Shown: positions 46,466-58,116 of the stretch, in pieces
How positions within the stretch are numbered: the first letter of the stretch is position 1
Layout: each line of letters begins with the position of its first letter
Assembly (NCBI GenBank): GCA_030407005.1
Contig: JAUDYN010000007.1
Location: 496,001 to 560,000, forward strand
Reading direction: 5' to 3'
Length of the DNA: 64,000 bases
Origin: Desarmillaria ectypa
Lineage: Eukaryota; Basidiomycota; Agaricomycetes; Agaricales; Physalacriaceae
Translations under genes and position numbers: made by a program
The notes under the pieces: generated by a model
Databases searched by the model: none
What the model was told of the DNA's origin: nothing
What the model saw: only the letters and a program-made list of their open reading frames with translations

Positions 46466-46726
46466 GACTGATATAGAATAATAGCAAAAAATGGCCAAAA
46501 TAAGAAAGAAGAAAACGGCAAAAAGGGATCACGATCAGGTGATCGTTATCTCCGCAAAAGGGATCCCAGAACCCTTGGAATCAAATAGAGACACATAATG
46601 TCATACGTCATGACTGGATGGCACCAGACTGAATTGGCGATTCGCCCACTTTGCCGCCACGACCTTGAGGCCTCAGTTTACAGTTCCTCACGATTTCGAC
46701 CTGTGGTGACCTGACGAAGAAGAATT

Positions 46727-49700
46727 ATGTCTGATGGCTCAAGGTATGCTACTGCATTTCTGCGGTATACAACGTAGGAGAGCTTATTGTTTAGTCTACG
46801 ACAGTCATGGTACGATGCACTGAGCAAGGCGGAAACCCATTTTCGACAACTTCTCACCTCTTCCTCGCCGAATCAATGGAAACGGCTTTCTGCTGCGAAT
46901 GAGCCGTCTTCTAGTAGGAAAGGGAAATCTCGCATGACATCCGCCCCCGAGCTGGCTGACGTGGTAATTCATCGGAATTCGACGAAATCAGGGGACGATA
47001 TATACCGCCTCATTCTTGAGGTACCCGCTGTGGAAGAGCCGGTTTCTTTGGAGCCGTGGAAGACGGTGCTGTCAATGCCTGAGCTGAGGAAAGAATGGGA
47101 TCCCGCAGTCGTCGACTCGCATATGGTAGAGATGTTTGACCATACAGCACGAATATCCAAGACGAATTTCACGCTGGGATGGCCCGCAAAGTGCGACCTT
47201 ACATTCATTTCTTCGTCTTTTTCCTGACATTTTGGGCAGTCCGCGTGACGCGGTTACGATATCGCGTTCCTTCCACGACGCGACCACATTCATCGATGTT
47301 TCTACTTCCTTACCTCGGTCTCCCGATGAACCAGTGTACCTGCGGCCCTCACCTCCCTATGTCCGGTCAAACGTGACTTGTCAGTAATCTCAAGTTTCGT
47401 GTCTTGCCTTACTGACGACTCGGACAGTATTCGCTTGGTGTATACAGCATATACAACCCTCACTGCCGGCAAACGACAGCGATACTGCTAGGAAGCGGCC
47501 GTCTCTTGGAGGTCGAATACGAGTTACCTGCTTCTGGCAGCATGATCTGAGAGCCGTTTGGAGCATCGGATCATCGTCAGGCATAGTGCAGCATTTGTCT
47601 ACCATGATGCTGGGTCTGTACAAGACAGTCCTCAAACGTGGGATGCGTGTTCCAAAACTGATTGGATTCGGAAATGGAGTAACTATAGAACGCATCCGTT
47701 TTCAAGTCGACAGAGAAGCCCTCACCATTGACTACTCCATCATACCCGAGGAAGACGAACATAAAGTCATGTCTTCTCCAGAGTTCAATCAAGGCCTAGA
47801 TGAACTACATGCTATTCGAGAGCATCGACGGCTCACTCGCTCGATTGAATGCATTTTACCGGCATCTGCAGGCTGGGACATACGGATCTCAGTTAAAGCA
47901 TCATCTGAAGAAGTAGAAAGACTCCCATGGTCCGCTCATGCGACACGAACCAGTTCGCATTCAGCCTCTGCACCACTCGATCAGATATTATTTCGACTCT
48001 CTCATGCACCACTGATCGACGAGCATTCTGTTCTCAAAGTCAGAGTGGTGATTGAGATTTCTGGCCCATCAAGTGGTCTCCGCTTGAACGGTATTCCTCA
48101 TACCGTACAAGAAGTAGAAGAACGTGATCCTTCCTCTTTCACTATATCTGCCCAGATTCTTCAGGATGTCTCTAGCGCTGCTGGCCTAAGCTTTGATACC
48201 ACCTCTTCCTTCAATACCAGCGCAGCTAGCGCTACTAGTGTCGCCTCCACTTCATCTGCACCCGTAATTGCTCGCCCACATACTGAACGCTCTCCAGCCG
48301 CTGAGAAGTCTATTTTGTCTCGCGTCAAGAGGAACTATATTTATTTCTCCTCCCTGTTGCAGGAACCCGAAGCAAAGTGGAAACGAAGTGAGTCAATCAC
48401 TCCTCCAAACGAAGTTTCAATTAACGTTCGTCAATGAAGATACGGAGGCTCGTGGAGTTACAATCACTCAATTGGATTCCATTGATCCAACTCTTGTAGT
48501 TTATCGAGCCGAAGCGACTTTTGTCGGTGTTGGGCTTTGGGACCTCTACGGTGCTATCGTGACACCGGGTGCCAGAGATTATTGGGACAAGCAGCATGAA
48601 GACGCTGTGCTATTAGAAGACGTCAACGACCTTACCGAACTTTGGCATCTGAAAACAAAGCCTGCTTGGCCAGTGAAGTAGGTATCTTAGATGGCTTACT
48701 TAGGCTTGAACTAACAACGAATTTCAGTGGTCGAGATGCTGTTGTGCTCAAGACTGTCTATAAATCCCCAACTACCATCCATGTATTTGCCTTTTCTGCC
48801 GACGATCCACACCTCTTCCCCGTCATTCCACCTGCAGAGCCTAACGTCATCCGTACTCAAGTAGACCTGCAAGGCTGGGCGATCGAGGCACTCTCACCAA
48901 CAACAACCCTTGTGACCTTGCTCGAACAGTCAGATCCCAAGGGTTGGACGAATAAGACGTCGATACCCACGCAAATGATGAATGCATTAGCAGGTATCGG
49001 TGAATTCACCATCAAGTGCGGTGGTCCACCAGTGATGACGCGACTCGCTGGGGCGAAGGCCAATGAAATCCGCTACGATCACGAAAGAATGAATTTCAGA
49101 ATCGAATATGAAGTTTCTGCCAGTCGATCAAATGATACGAGTGGTGATACGGCGTCAAATAGTCTGAGTTTGCAGACATTGCCCATAATTGAATGTGAAC
49201 TCAGATGCGACATTGATACGTGGGCATCTTCGTTGGATATTGTGATCGATCCGCCACCACAGTCAATTTCATGTCTTCGAAGACACCGGTTATCTGAAGA
49301 AGGTGGTGGATTGTGGTTGACCATTATTCATGACGCCGTTTTCGTCGACGATGAACGCTTATTGGCTATTGTTCGACGTGGTCCTGGGAAGGAAAAAGGG
49401 GTCGTTATGGTGAACGGAGCAAAAGTGAACGTCGACGTTGAGGAGATCCCCGAGCAGGAGATAAAGTTTCTGTCAAAGCGAAAACGCGTCAAACCTGTGC
49501 GAATACCTCTTGATCAACCTCCCGTCGTTGGAGTCATTCGCAAGCGTCGAGCAGAATGGGATGCTGATTCGGAGGGCGCGTCAACTCCCACGGAATCTAG
49601 CACGAGTGCGACGAGTGTAGCATCGTCTGGGTGGCCTTCTGCTCCTCAAATGTCTAGCCCGCTTGCACGCTTCTTCACGTTCTCGTCTGATCAGACGTCG

Positions 49701-52281
49701 TCTTCGGCACCTCAATCAGCCTCTTCAATGATCTCGACCGCGGACCTTGGCGGCATACCATCTGCTACGAAATCTCCTATACAGTATGCTCTAGACGCCC
49801 TGGCTTGGACTCAAGAAACTCATTCCTGTATTAACTCGCAAGCCTGGATCCCAATCAGCGATAAAGGAATGGCAACCCGGCGCAAGATATCTCCCGAGAT
49901 ATCTCCGAGCATCCCCATTCATATGGGCGAGAAAGTGATCGAAGGCGTGTCAGCAGAGGAGCTCGCGTCCATCGTGACTGAATACGACTGTCGGAAGAAG
50001 TGGGACGAGCGATTTGATTCTGCCATCATGTTGGAATCGTATGGTGCCGATTGCCGGACGTGCTTCGTGGTTTCGAAGAGTGCGTTCCCATTCCGAGATC
50101 GTGGAATGTATTTGGCGAGCGTTATGGCTCGAGCACATGCATCCCCTTCATTATCGAGGAGTGATACGGGAGATATGGCTGAGCAATCATCAAGCAGTTC
50201 GCGCAGTGCTATTTACTGCGTTTCCGTATCGTTCAGCCCTGAATCGGTGTCATCGTTTTCTGCAGGGAAGTACAATCCCTATATTCTGCCCATCGGACGG
50301 GTGTTCATTGACGCCTGGATACTGGAGACGCTGGATCCCTACACGAAGGAAAATTATGCTGTGCCGTCGTCACGGTGCACGAGGCTGGTTGCGGTTGACT
50401 ATGCAGGGTCTCTTCCTACTGCCGTCAACTCAGTGATAAACGCCGCTCTCCCTCGGGCGATATTGGGCGTGGAGGCGTTTGTAAAGAGCATCTCACCGCT
50501 TCCCATAACCCGGTTACCCGCGTCTGGGTTCGTGTTGGCCGAGAAGAAAGACGAAGCACAAGTTGGGGACCTTTCCTGGAAATTCAGACAGCGAGACGGC
50601 ATCCGAACACTTGTTAGGACAAGCTACAAACACCATACACGCGTCTATGCGAGTACAATTCTCATCAGTTTTCCTTCTCCGTCAGTGCCTCCCACTGGGA
50701 CGCGAGCATCACGCAGTCCTGACACACAGTCAACGCTTCGTTCTAGTAGACTCCCACCAACCGATGAAGTACCATCATCGATATCGGAAACTTTGCAAAG
50801 CAGTGCGTCAACAATTTCAGGGCTACCTCCATCCTCGTCGGCGTCTTCGTCACCGTTAACGCCGATGGCGTCTCCATCGTCGTCACCGACATCCCGCCAG
50901 CGTAGCATATCCAATACATCCTTTTCTGGCGAGTTCTCGCTACGTGGCCGCTCGTCTTCGGCGTTTACTATTAAGGGAGAGGTGCGCCAAACTACGGATC
51001 TGCTAGTTGGTGAACTGGTTGTTGATTCCAAGTTGTATCCGGACGGATATACGGTCATACTGAAATCGAGAACGCGTGACCGAGGTTCGCAAGGACGGCC
51101 TGGCCTTATTGACCTTCAGTTACCCGAGGATGCGAGGCAATGCGTCTTACCGCTGGCTTATACGATCCATACTGTACCCTTATCCCCGCTGCATTCGTCG
51201 GGTATGAACACTGGAAGCCCGACTAGACACTTGTTGAGGCTGACGTTGCCTACTGCGCAGTACCAGATTTCGACTGTCAAAGACCCACTGACGGGAGAAA
51301 CGCAGAGTGCACCACCTAAACCTCAGTGGTTGATTGACATAGAGGAGTGTGGGGCGATTGTTGATGTTGAAGTGCGGCCACTGGCGGCTGGGAAGAAAGG
51401 AGTAACTGTTTTGGTGAATGATTTGGAGACTACTGTTGTCGTTGTTGGTGAGAAAGAGTCATTGACGACACTTGGACGGGATGAATTATTAGACGACAGA
51501 GTGTCGAAGATGGGATTACTCTCAAGGTTTGATCGTGTCGCTCATTTCTATTTGGGTTGATGTATTGATGTGATGTTGCGATACTCAGGTCCACGAGTGA
51601 AACGGAACCGCTGCCGGCTGAATTGCTCAGGCCCATAGCACTTGATATCAGTCTCTTGGACCCTGCTTCTGCTTCGAACTTGAAGAATGATGAAGGAGAG
51701 GATTTGCGGGAAGCTGAAGAGCGGGGATCAAGCGCAGAGCGCAGCGAGGATGGGCCGAAAGCGGTGAGCGATGGTGACGTTGCCTTTGTTGGATGATTTT
51801 CTGATCGTACATGAAGCAGGCAGCTGATCCTCCTGCGACGCTTCATGCGCCTCACACGCCGGTGGGTGGACTACTCGGATTTCTGCAGTCGTATCCGAAT
51901 CCTCTCACGCGATTCACTGCGAATGGGACGAGTGACATGCCGGCAGTGACAGCAGGAGGTACGGGAAGTGGATCAGTCCGGAAGCTCCCCGGGGGTTTGG
52001 CTGATATCGATGCGAGTACAGCGTTAACGTGCCGCAGGGAGAATGTGCCAAGACAGTATCCTTTGTCGACGCTCATCATCATTGCACTCATCGCATTCTT
52101 GATTGGGTCGCTCCTTCGATCACTCTTGTCACCAGCTGACTTCATTTATGTCGTTACTGACTTGAGGGAAGCTGAAGAAGCGAATAACATCAGTGGTTGG
52201 AGGGAGATACGCCGGTTGCTCGAGGTGAAGTATATACTTGCTGGATGGGACTTTCAGATAGCGGTAGTGCGACGACACTGA
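46727..52281 (+). CDS. Large START-domain protein with C-terminal membrane anchor
   Basis: Eight exons: 46727-46743, 46795-47190, 47240-47379, 47428-48387, 48440-48677, 48728-51526, 51589-51763 and 51820-52281. Together they give an uninterrupted frame of 1,729 codons (1,728 aa). At least three START-like (lipid-binding) regions are inferred from similar blocks: EVPAVEEPVSLEPWKTVLSM followed by RKEWDPAVVDSHMVEMFDHT; then VGLWDLYGAIVTPGARDYWD; then GVSAEELASIVTEYDCRKKW followed by ERFDSAIMLESY with FVVSKSAFPF. Ser/Thr-rich low-complexity linkers separate them. Near the C-terminus STLIIIALIAFLIGSLLRSL is a single membrane span, suggesting tethering to an organelle membrane and lipid transfer or sensing at contact sites (inference). 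The frame ending at 51560 is the unspliced read-through of intron 6. The gene appears intact and highly coding. Confidence 0.85.
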
Positions 52282-52698
52282 AGGGAAGGGGAGGGGATAT
52301 GTATGATAGAAGAAGAATTGGGTATAAAATAGTATAGGTGCTGATAGTAATGCTAATCTGAGATTCGTGTCAAGTGGGATGAATTTCATAGGTTTCGGCA
52401 AATGGCGCTTATTTGGATCGGCGCCTGGTTTTGGGGCCTCACGTCGGGAATGGCTATCACTGTCCTCGGTCTTCCTTGTCTTCTTCCCATCGCTGTGTAT
52501 TATCCCTCCCACCTGTACCACTACCCCGCTAATTTCCCCCAAATTTCAGACAGAAACGACATTTTCTACTGAATTGGTCCTGATTCCCCCTTTTACGCGC
52601 CCGATATCTGGCTCCGGAACCTAATTTGCTCCATAAAACTGACCCACGCGTCTGTCCAGACCTTGACTGAGTCGGCTGCTTCTTGTCCTTCGACATCG

Positions 52699-55366
52699 AT
52701 GTCCTCTGTTCCGCCACCGGGCTCAGTACAGTCCGTACCCCCGCCGCTCGACTCGTCGTCGGCTCCGTTGTCCTGGGAGGGCGACAAGATGTTCGTTGGC
52801 AGTCTGCCATATATGGCTTGGTCCCCTTCGCCCGCTGACTGCTCTTTTTTCAGGTTCAATATCTACATCTACGACTACTGCTACAAGCGAGGATTCCGAA
52901 AAACGGCTAGGGAGCTGCTCGCCGAGGCAGAGATACCACCGGAATCCCAGCCCCCGATCAATGCCAGACAGGGTTTGCTATTCGAGTGCGCCACGATTCC
53001 TCGACCGTAGCGATGAGATCTCACTTTTTCTTGGTTTTCTAGGTGGTGGAGTGTGTTTTGGGTGTTGTTCACGGCAAAAGCGAATGGGCATGGGACAGAA
53101 GATGCGATGATATACACACAGGTGCGTCCTCTAGCTCCTACAGCTAGTCCCGAATCCCATTTCGCTCTTTGCTGTCCTACAGCATCAATCTCAACAAACG
53201 GCCAATCGACAGGCGATGCCACGACCACCACAGCCGCCGCAACCGCCGCCCTCGATGAACCCTCAGCCACCTATGCAACAGCAACCCATGGTCCGAGGGT
53301 TGAGCGGAATGCAGCAAGGACGTCAATTTATGCCTAATGGTACTATGCCAAACGGCGTCAATTCTGCCCCTTTGCCCCAGGGACACATGCAGACAGGCCC
53401 AGGGCCTTTTCCGATGCCTAGCGCTCCCATGAATGGTCTTCCAGGTCCTCCAGGTCAGCAGCAACCGTCAGGAGTACCTTCGGCGCAACCTCCGAACTAT
53501 CAACAGATGCTTCCGGGACACCAACGACCAGGCGGACCTCAGCAACGACCGACAAACGGGATGCCGCCCTTTCAATCGCCCACTCTGAGCCATTCTCATT
53601 CTCCACATACAGGTCCACAAGGTCAACCGCTCCAGCAGCCGCCTCAAGGTCAGCAGCCACCGCCACACGCCCAACCACCGATAGGCCAGATGGGCCCTTC
53701 CCCACATATGCCTCCAAATCGAGGCATGCTCCCTCCGAATGGACCTCAGATGAATCCAGGCCAACAACAAGGCCCAATAGCGTCTTCATCATACCAGCCA
53801 CTAGCCCGACCACCTAGTCGGACTAATACGCCTGGTCAAGGTAGTATGATGACGCATCCAAGTCCCTCGATGATGCCTCGTCAGCCCATGGGTCCAATGG
53901 GTCCTGGGACAGACCAACGACACGTTCAAGAGCAGAGTTTTCTCTCAGAGATTATGCGCATACCACCCAACCTCGTGGGTCAGCTGAAACAGGAACTTGG
54001 TATGGACGGTAAAGAGCCTACTGCAATGACGTTCGATGAAAAGGTGCATCTCAATTTTTCTCTATCTTCTTGAAAAGAATTCGGGTTTAATTTGATTCAT
54101 GAATATAGCGGCGTCTTGTCGAGGCTCATCGGCAGCGTTCAGCAGTTCGGAATCAGAAGCCTAATCCGACCCCCGGTCCTTCGAATCCCATGATGCAACC
54201 ACCAAACCAACGGAATGTAGCACCGCAGCCTCCTGGAGCAAGACCGACGAAGAGAAACAGCACATCTCCGGGAGAAGAGGTGCGCATTTTCTCCACGCTC
54301 ATTTTGCAGATATTAATTTTCATTAGCCGGAACAACCACGGACAGACTCGTCACCTCCAGATCGTAAACGTCCTCGGCGGTCGCCCGTGGGACAACCGCC
54401 ATTAGCTTATCCCCCACATGGACAACATCCGCAGCCCCAGCCATCGCCTTTGGGAGTTGGACCTGGTGGCCCACCCCCACAGCAAGGGCAGCCGCAACAG
54501 ATGATGAATAACATGATGAGGCCAATGGGTGGGCAACAAATGAACGGCGGTTTCCAACCAGGGATGCCTCAAATGGCGCCGAACCCAATGGGAATGTCAA
54601 TGGGTCAGATGGGTGGCGGACCCATTGGCGGTACGATGAGCCCTGCAATGAGTGCTTTACCGGGACAAGGAATGATGAATCCTCATATGCAACCGGTGCG
54701 TTTTGAAATTTATTAACCTTTCATACGCAGACTAACGATGCAGGACATTAGATGCCCAATATGCCCAACCGTGACGGGCAGAATCACTACCGACAGCAAC
54801 TACACCCGGTGCACAATCGCAATATGCCTGGCAACGCCGCTTCGCCTGCTTCTGACCCCAATTTCTCACAAGGGCAGCAGGGGCCACCGCCACCTGGGCC
54901 GGGCCCACAGTTTAACCCTGCACCTGGTCCCAATAACAGGATGCAGCAGAAACCGATGAGTATGATGCCGCCGCCGTCGCCAGGGATGAACAAGGATCAG
55001 GGCGGGCAGAAGGAAGGTGGCAAGCCTGATGGATCGCCACATGCTCCGCCTGGACCCTCACGGACGCCCAACTCGGCCGCTACAGCTCCGCCGACGCCTG
55101 CGCCGAACCCCGCCCAGACCGTCCCTTCGCCCTCGCAGATCCTGGGCAACCCAACTTCGTCGAACGGTGCATCGGCTCCGGCCTCCGCTCCTACGGATAT
55201 GTCAGCGGCGCTTTTCACGCCCGATTTTATACAAAGCGTGGCCAACTCGTTGGATGAGTTTGATCCTAGCTTCCTGCGACCCGACGGGGACATCAATTTT
55301 GAACGAGACTTTGGACAGTGGTTTAACCATCCAGACGACGTGGGTGGAACACTAGATTTGAAGTGA
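52699..55366 (+). CDS. LisH/LUFS-domain transcriptional regulator (Flo8/Som1/SSDP-like)
   Basis: Seven exons: 52699-52790, 52854-52985, 53043-53121, 53183-54043, 54109-54279, 54327-54695 and 54752-55366. They give 772 aa with no frame break. The N-terminal LUFS/LisH block reads NIYIYDYCYKRGFRKTAREL, IPPESQPPINARQGLLFEWW and SVFWVLFTAKANGHG, as in animal SSDP and fungal Flo8/Som1-type regulators. These act with partners in nuclear complexes controlling morphogenesis. The rest is Pro/Gln/Met-rich low complexity with a short conserved segment FLSEIMRIPPNLVGQLKQEL and an acidic C-terminus SLDEFDPSFLRPDGDINFER. The start ATG at 52699 follows a pyrimidine-rich leader. Two truncated copies of its 3' region follow downstream. 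Confidence 0.85.
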
Positions 55367-55889
55367 TCCCGTCTGTTCGTCTCTGGTTTTTTTTTTTGCT
55401 TTTGTGGATCTTCCGTTTCTGTGGGCTTTCTATCGTATCTGCTTCTATTTATCATCAAAAGCTGCCATATTTTGCATGCAGTGATACCTCGCCTACCCCC
55501 CAATCTATCCCCCTCCCCGCCACGTTAGACTTTCTTCTTCCTAATGTTTTCTAACCCCGCTGTCATCCCACCCCCACATCGTCGTCGTGCTCGCTGTCCC
55601 TGTCGATATGTTATTTAGTAGCGTGTGACGTATGGTTACGACTCGCGCATCGAATAAGTATTTAGTTACAGTTTCCCTCGATCTCTGTTTTTCTATATAG
55701 TCTTGCTGCATGTACTGTTTTGAGTCTTCTCTCTCTATCTCTATAAATTGTTTCTGGATGGAACTTTTGCCTACGTAGTAGATTCATCTACTTCGGAAAT
55801 TAAACTGCGGTGCAGTATGGTACGCTCTTATCTCAGCAGGCACTCACCAATGCCAGTGTCGAGCTCGAGTAGAATACTGGGAACCTTTT

Positions 55890-56500
55890 GTTTTAAGGTG
55901 ATCAGATTGATTGATCAACACCAACACACAACCGCCTCTTGACTATAGACGTCCATCATGCCACCGCCGAGAACGAGGGAGGGTCGCGCAGAACGGCGAA
56001 AGCCAGCGCACCCACTGACACAGCCCAAACACCGTGACCTCACCTGAGATCCTGGGCAACCCATCTTCGTCGAACGTTACATCGTCTCCGGCCTCCGTGT
56101 CTTCGGATATGTCAGCAGCGCTTTTCACACCCGATCTCATACAAAACGTGGCCAACTCGTTGGATGAGTTTGATTCATACTTTCTGCGACCCGGTGATGG
56201 CGGTGACGATGATGAGGATGTCGATTTTCAAGGAGACAGGTTTAGACAGCGGTTTACATGTAATCATCCACGGGACAACGAGGACGAAGGCGGGTCGCCC
56301 TGAGATTCAAAGTGATCCCTGTTTCGTCAATTTTGCGTTTTCTATTGTCTGTGTCCGTTTTTATTTATTAACAAAAGCTGATCTTTTGCATGCAGTGATA
56401 GATCCCCTTGCTGCGTGTACTGTTTTGAGTTCTCTATCTATCTCTATAAATCGGTTTCTGGATGAAACTTTTCGTTTCATATCTGCTTCGGTAAAACGCG
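55890..56500 (+). pseudogene. Truncated tandem copy 1 of the LUFS regulator 3' end
   Basis: After a short header (TGATCAGATTG, then AACACCAACACACAACCGC), the sequence from about 56048 repeats parent 55138 onward (ILGNPSSSN, MSAALFTPDLIQNVANSLDE). It continues into a copy of the parent 3' untranslated region (CTTTTGCATGCAGTGATA and GTACTGTTTTGAGT). The LisH/LUFS domain is missing. An acidic insertion (GGDDDEDVDFQ) is present near the end. It lacks a clear start codon in frame, so it is probably a pseudogene. Confidence 0.75.
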
Positions 56501-56699
56501 AGAACGGTATGTTCTTACCTCAGCAGCTCTCTCTCGCAGTCTTATGCACTCCGGCACCGATTTCTTTATAACTTCCTCTTTGACATACTCAAAAATCATG
56601 TTAGACCGTGCTGGTTAATCTTGTCAAACTTTCCCCTGTTCCCTTTTCTTTCTCTCTTTCGCTCTCCTTTATTTTATTTTATTTCATTTTCATTTTGAC

Positions 56700-57514
56700 A
56701 AGCATCAGTTTCGAGTAAAATCTTGGGTACCTTATGTTTTGACGACCTAGATGGCAAAGTGATCAGATTGGTCAACACCAACACACAACCGCTTCTTATC
56801 TATAGACGCCCAGCATGCCCATGCCATCGTATCAGTCTGTGTTGGAAAAAGAACGAGAAAGGGACGTGCAGAACCAGCCCGATGCGAGCCCGGCCACCAC
56901 AGCCCAGCGACGTTTTCCATCGCAGTCACGACAGCCCAACGGCGTGTAAGTGACCAACGACATAATGTCTTCGCCATACCAAAAACTTACCCGACCACCT
57001 AGTCCCTATATGATGCCTCGCCAGCCCATGGGTACGATGGGTCCTAGCATGGGCTGGCAACGACAAATTCAAGAGCAGAGTTTCTTCTTAGAGATTATGC
57101 GCATGCCACCCCGCATCTTGGATCAGGTGAAAGAGGATCTTGGCTTGGCTGGTAAAGAACTCACTGCAATGACATTCGACGAAAAGGTGTGTCGGAATTT
57201 TTCTCTATCTACTCCCGGTTTAATTTGATTCTTGAATATAGTGGCGTCTTGTCTTGGCTCTTCGACAGCGCTCAGCAGCTCGGCAAGTTGTCTCGTTGCC
57301 CTCCAACCTACCACTGTCAAACGGTACATCAGCCCCACCCTCCGCCGCTCCGGATATATCTGCGGCGCTTTTCACGCCCGATTTCATACAAAGCGTGGCT
57401 AACTCGTTGGATGAGTTTGAGCCCACCTTCCTGCGACCCGATGGGGACATCAATTTTGAACGAGACTTTGGACATTGGTTTAACCGTCCAGACGACGTGG
57501 GTGCCAGTCGCTAG
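56700..57514 (+). pseudogene. Truncated tandem copy 2 of the LUFS regulator
   Basis: Has the same header as copy 1 (56757-56815), then from about 56965 repeats the middle of the parent (QPMGTMGPSM, FFLEIMRMPPRILDQVKEDL, MTFDEK). It retains the parent intron (57187-57241 region) with AATATAG acceptor. It then jumps to the acidic C-terminus (SAALFTPDFIQSVANSLDEF, DGDINFERDFG) ending near 57514. Because the intron is retained, the copy arose at DNA level, not by retroposition. ATG at about 56815 could open a short chimeric protein, but the junction frame is uncertain. Confidence 0.75.
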
Positions 57515-57639
57515 ATTTGGAGCTCCTTGTTTTGTGTATTTCGCCTTTCTTACCTGTTTCAATTATTTTCCAATGCTCTCTGCCTGTTCTTTTCGCTGTC
57601 GTTGTACTTGCTGTCGTTGATTTCAAGTTCGGTCGATTG

Positions 57640-57830
57640 TTGTTTTCTGTAACCTTCCTGTGCTTGAGTTTTATTAATGAATGTACTTGGTAGATTCATG
57701 CTCAAAAGCACGCTGTATTGATAAATAAGGATGCAAGTGGTTGGTTAACACAGTGAATACATGCCGATAGCAAAATATGCGGGATATAATCATGTACTCT
57801 AGAAAAACCAGACAATACTGTTGAGTTTGT
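57640..57830 (+). repeat. Dispersed duplicate, copy 1 (pairs with 60530-60660)
   Basis: Shares GCTCAAAAGCA, GCTGTATTGAT, AATAAGGAT, ATGTACTC and GAAAAACCA in order with 60545-60650. It follows truncated LUFS copy 2 and probably represents a duplicated 3' flank. Confidence 0.65.
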
Positions 57831-58116
57831 ATCTCTACTTCCTGACGCGTTGAGGGATATCACATGTGATGAGCTTTCGCCTCACCTTCCCCAATAAAAT
57901 TTCGTCAGCTCAGACAGCATCTGCCGAGAGCCTTCGATTCGTGTCTACTACGCGAGTATCAGCATTTCAAGGGAGTGGAAGCTTCAGGACAAGCGACTCC
58001 CCGCGCGCAATCTGATTTACATCTCCGTCAAATGTCGCATCCTCATACATCATTCAAAAATAAGATGTCAGTAGGACACCAAAAGAGGCTAAACGTTTCT
58101 CAGAGCATCCGTATTC

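Noticed and set aside
51527..51588. Stop of the START gene at 51560
   Set aside because: Intron 6 (GT at 51527, AG at 51588) removes it and keeps the frame for two more exons including the membrane span.
52663..52698. Upstream start of the LUFS gene at 52663
   Set aside because: The codon there is TTG. The first ATG in frame is 52699.
53177..53813. Long minus-strand frames
   Set aside because: Antisense shadows of the Pro/Gln-rich exon of the LUFS regulator.
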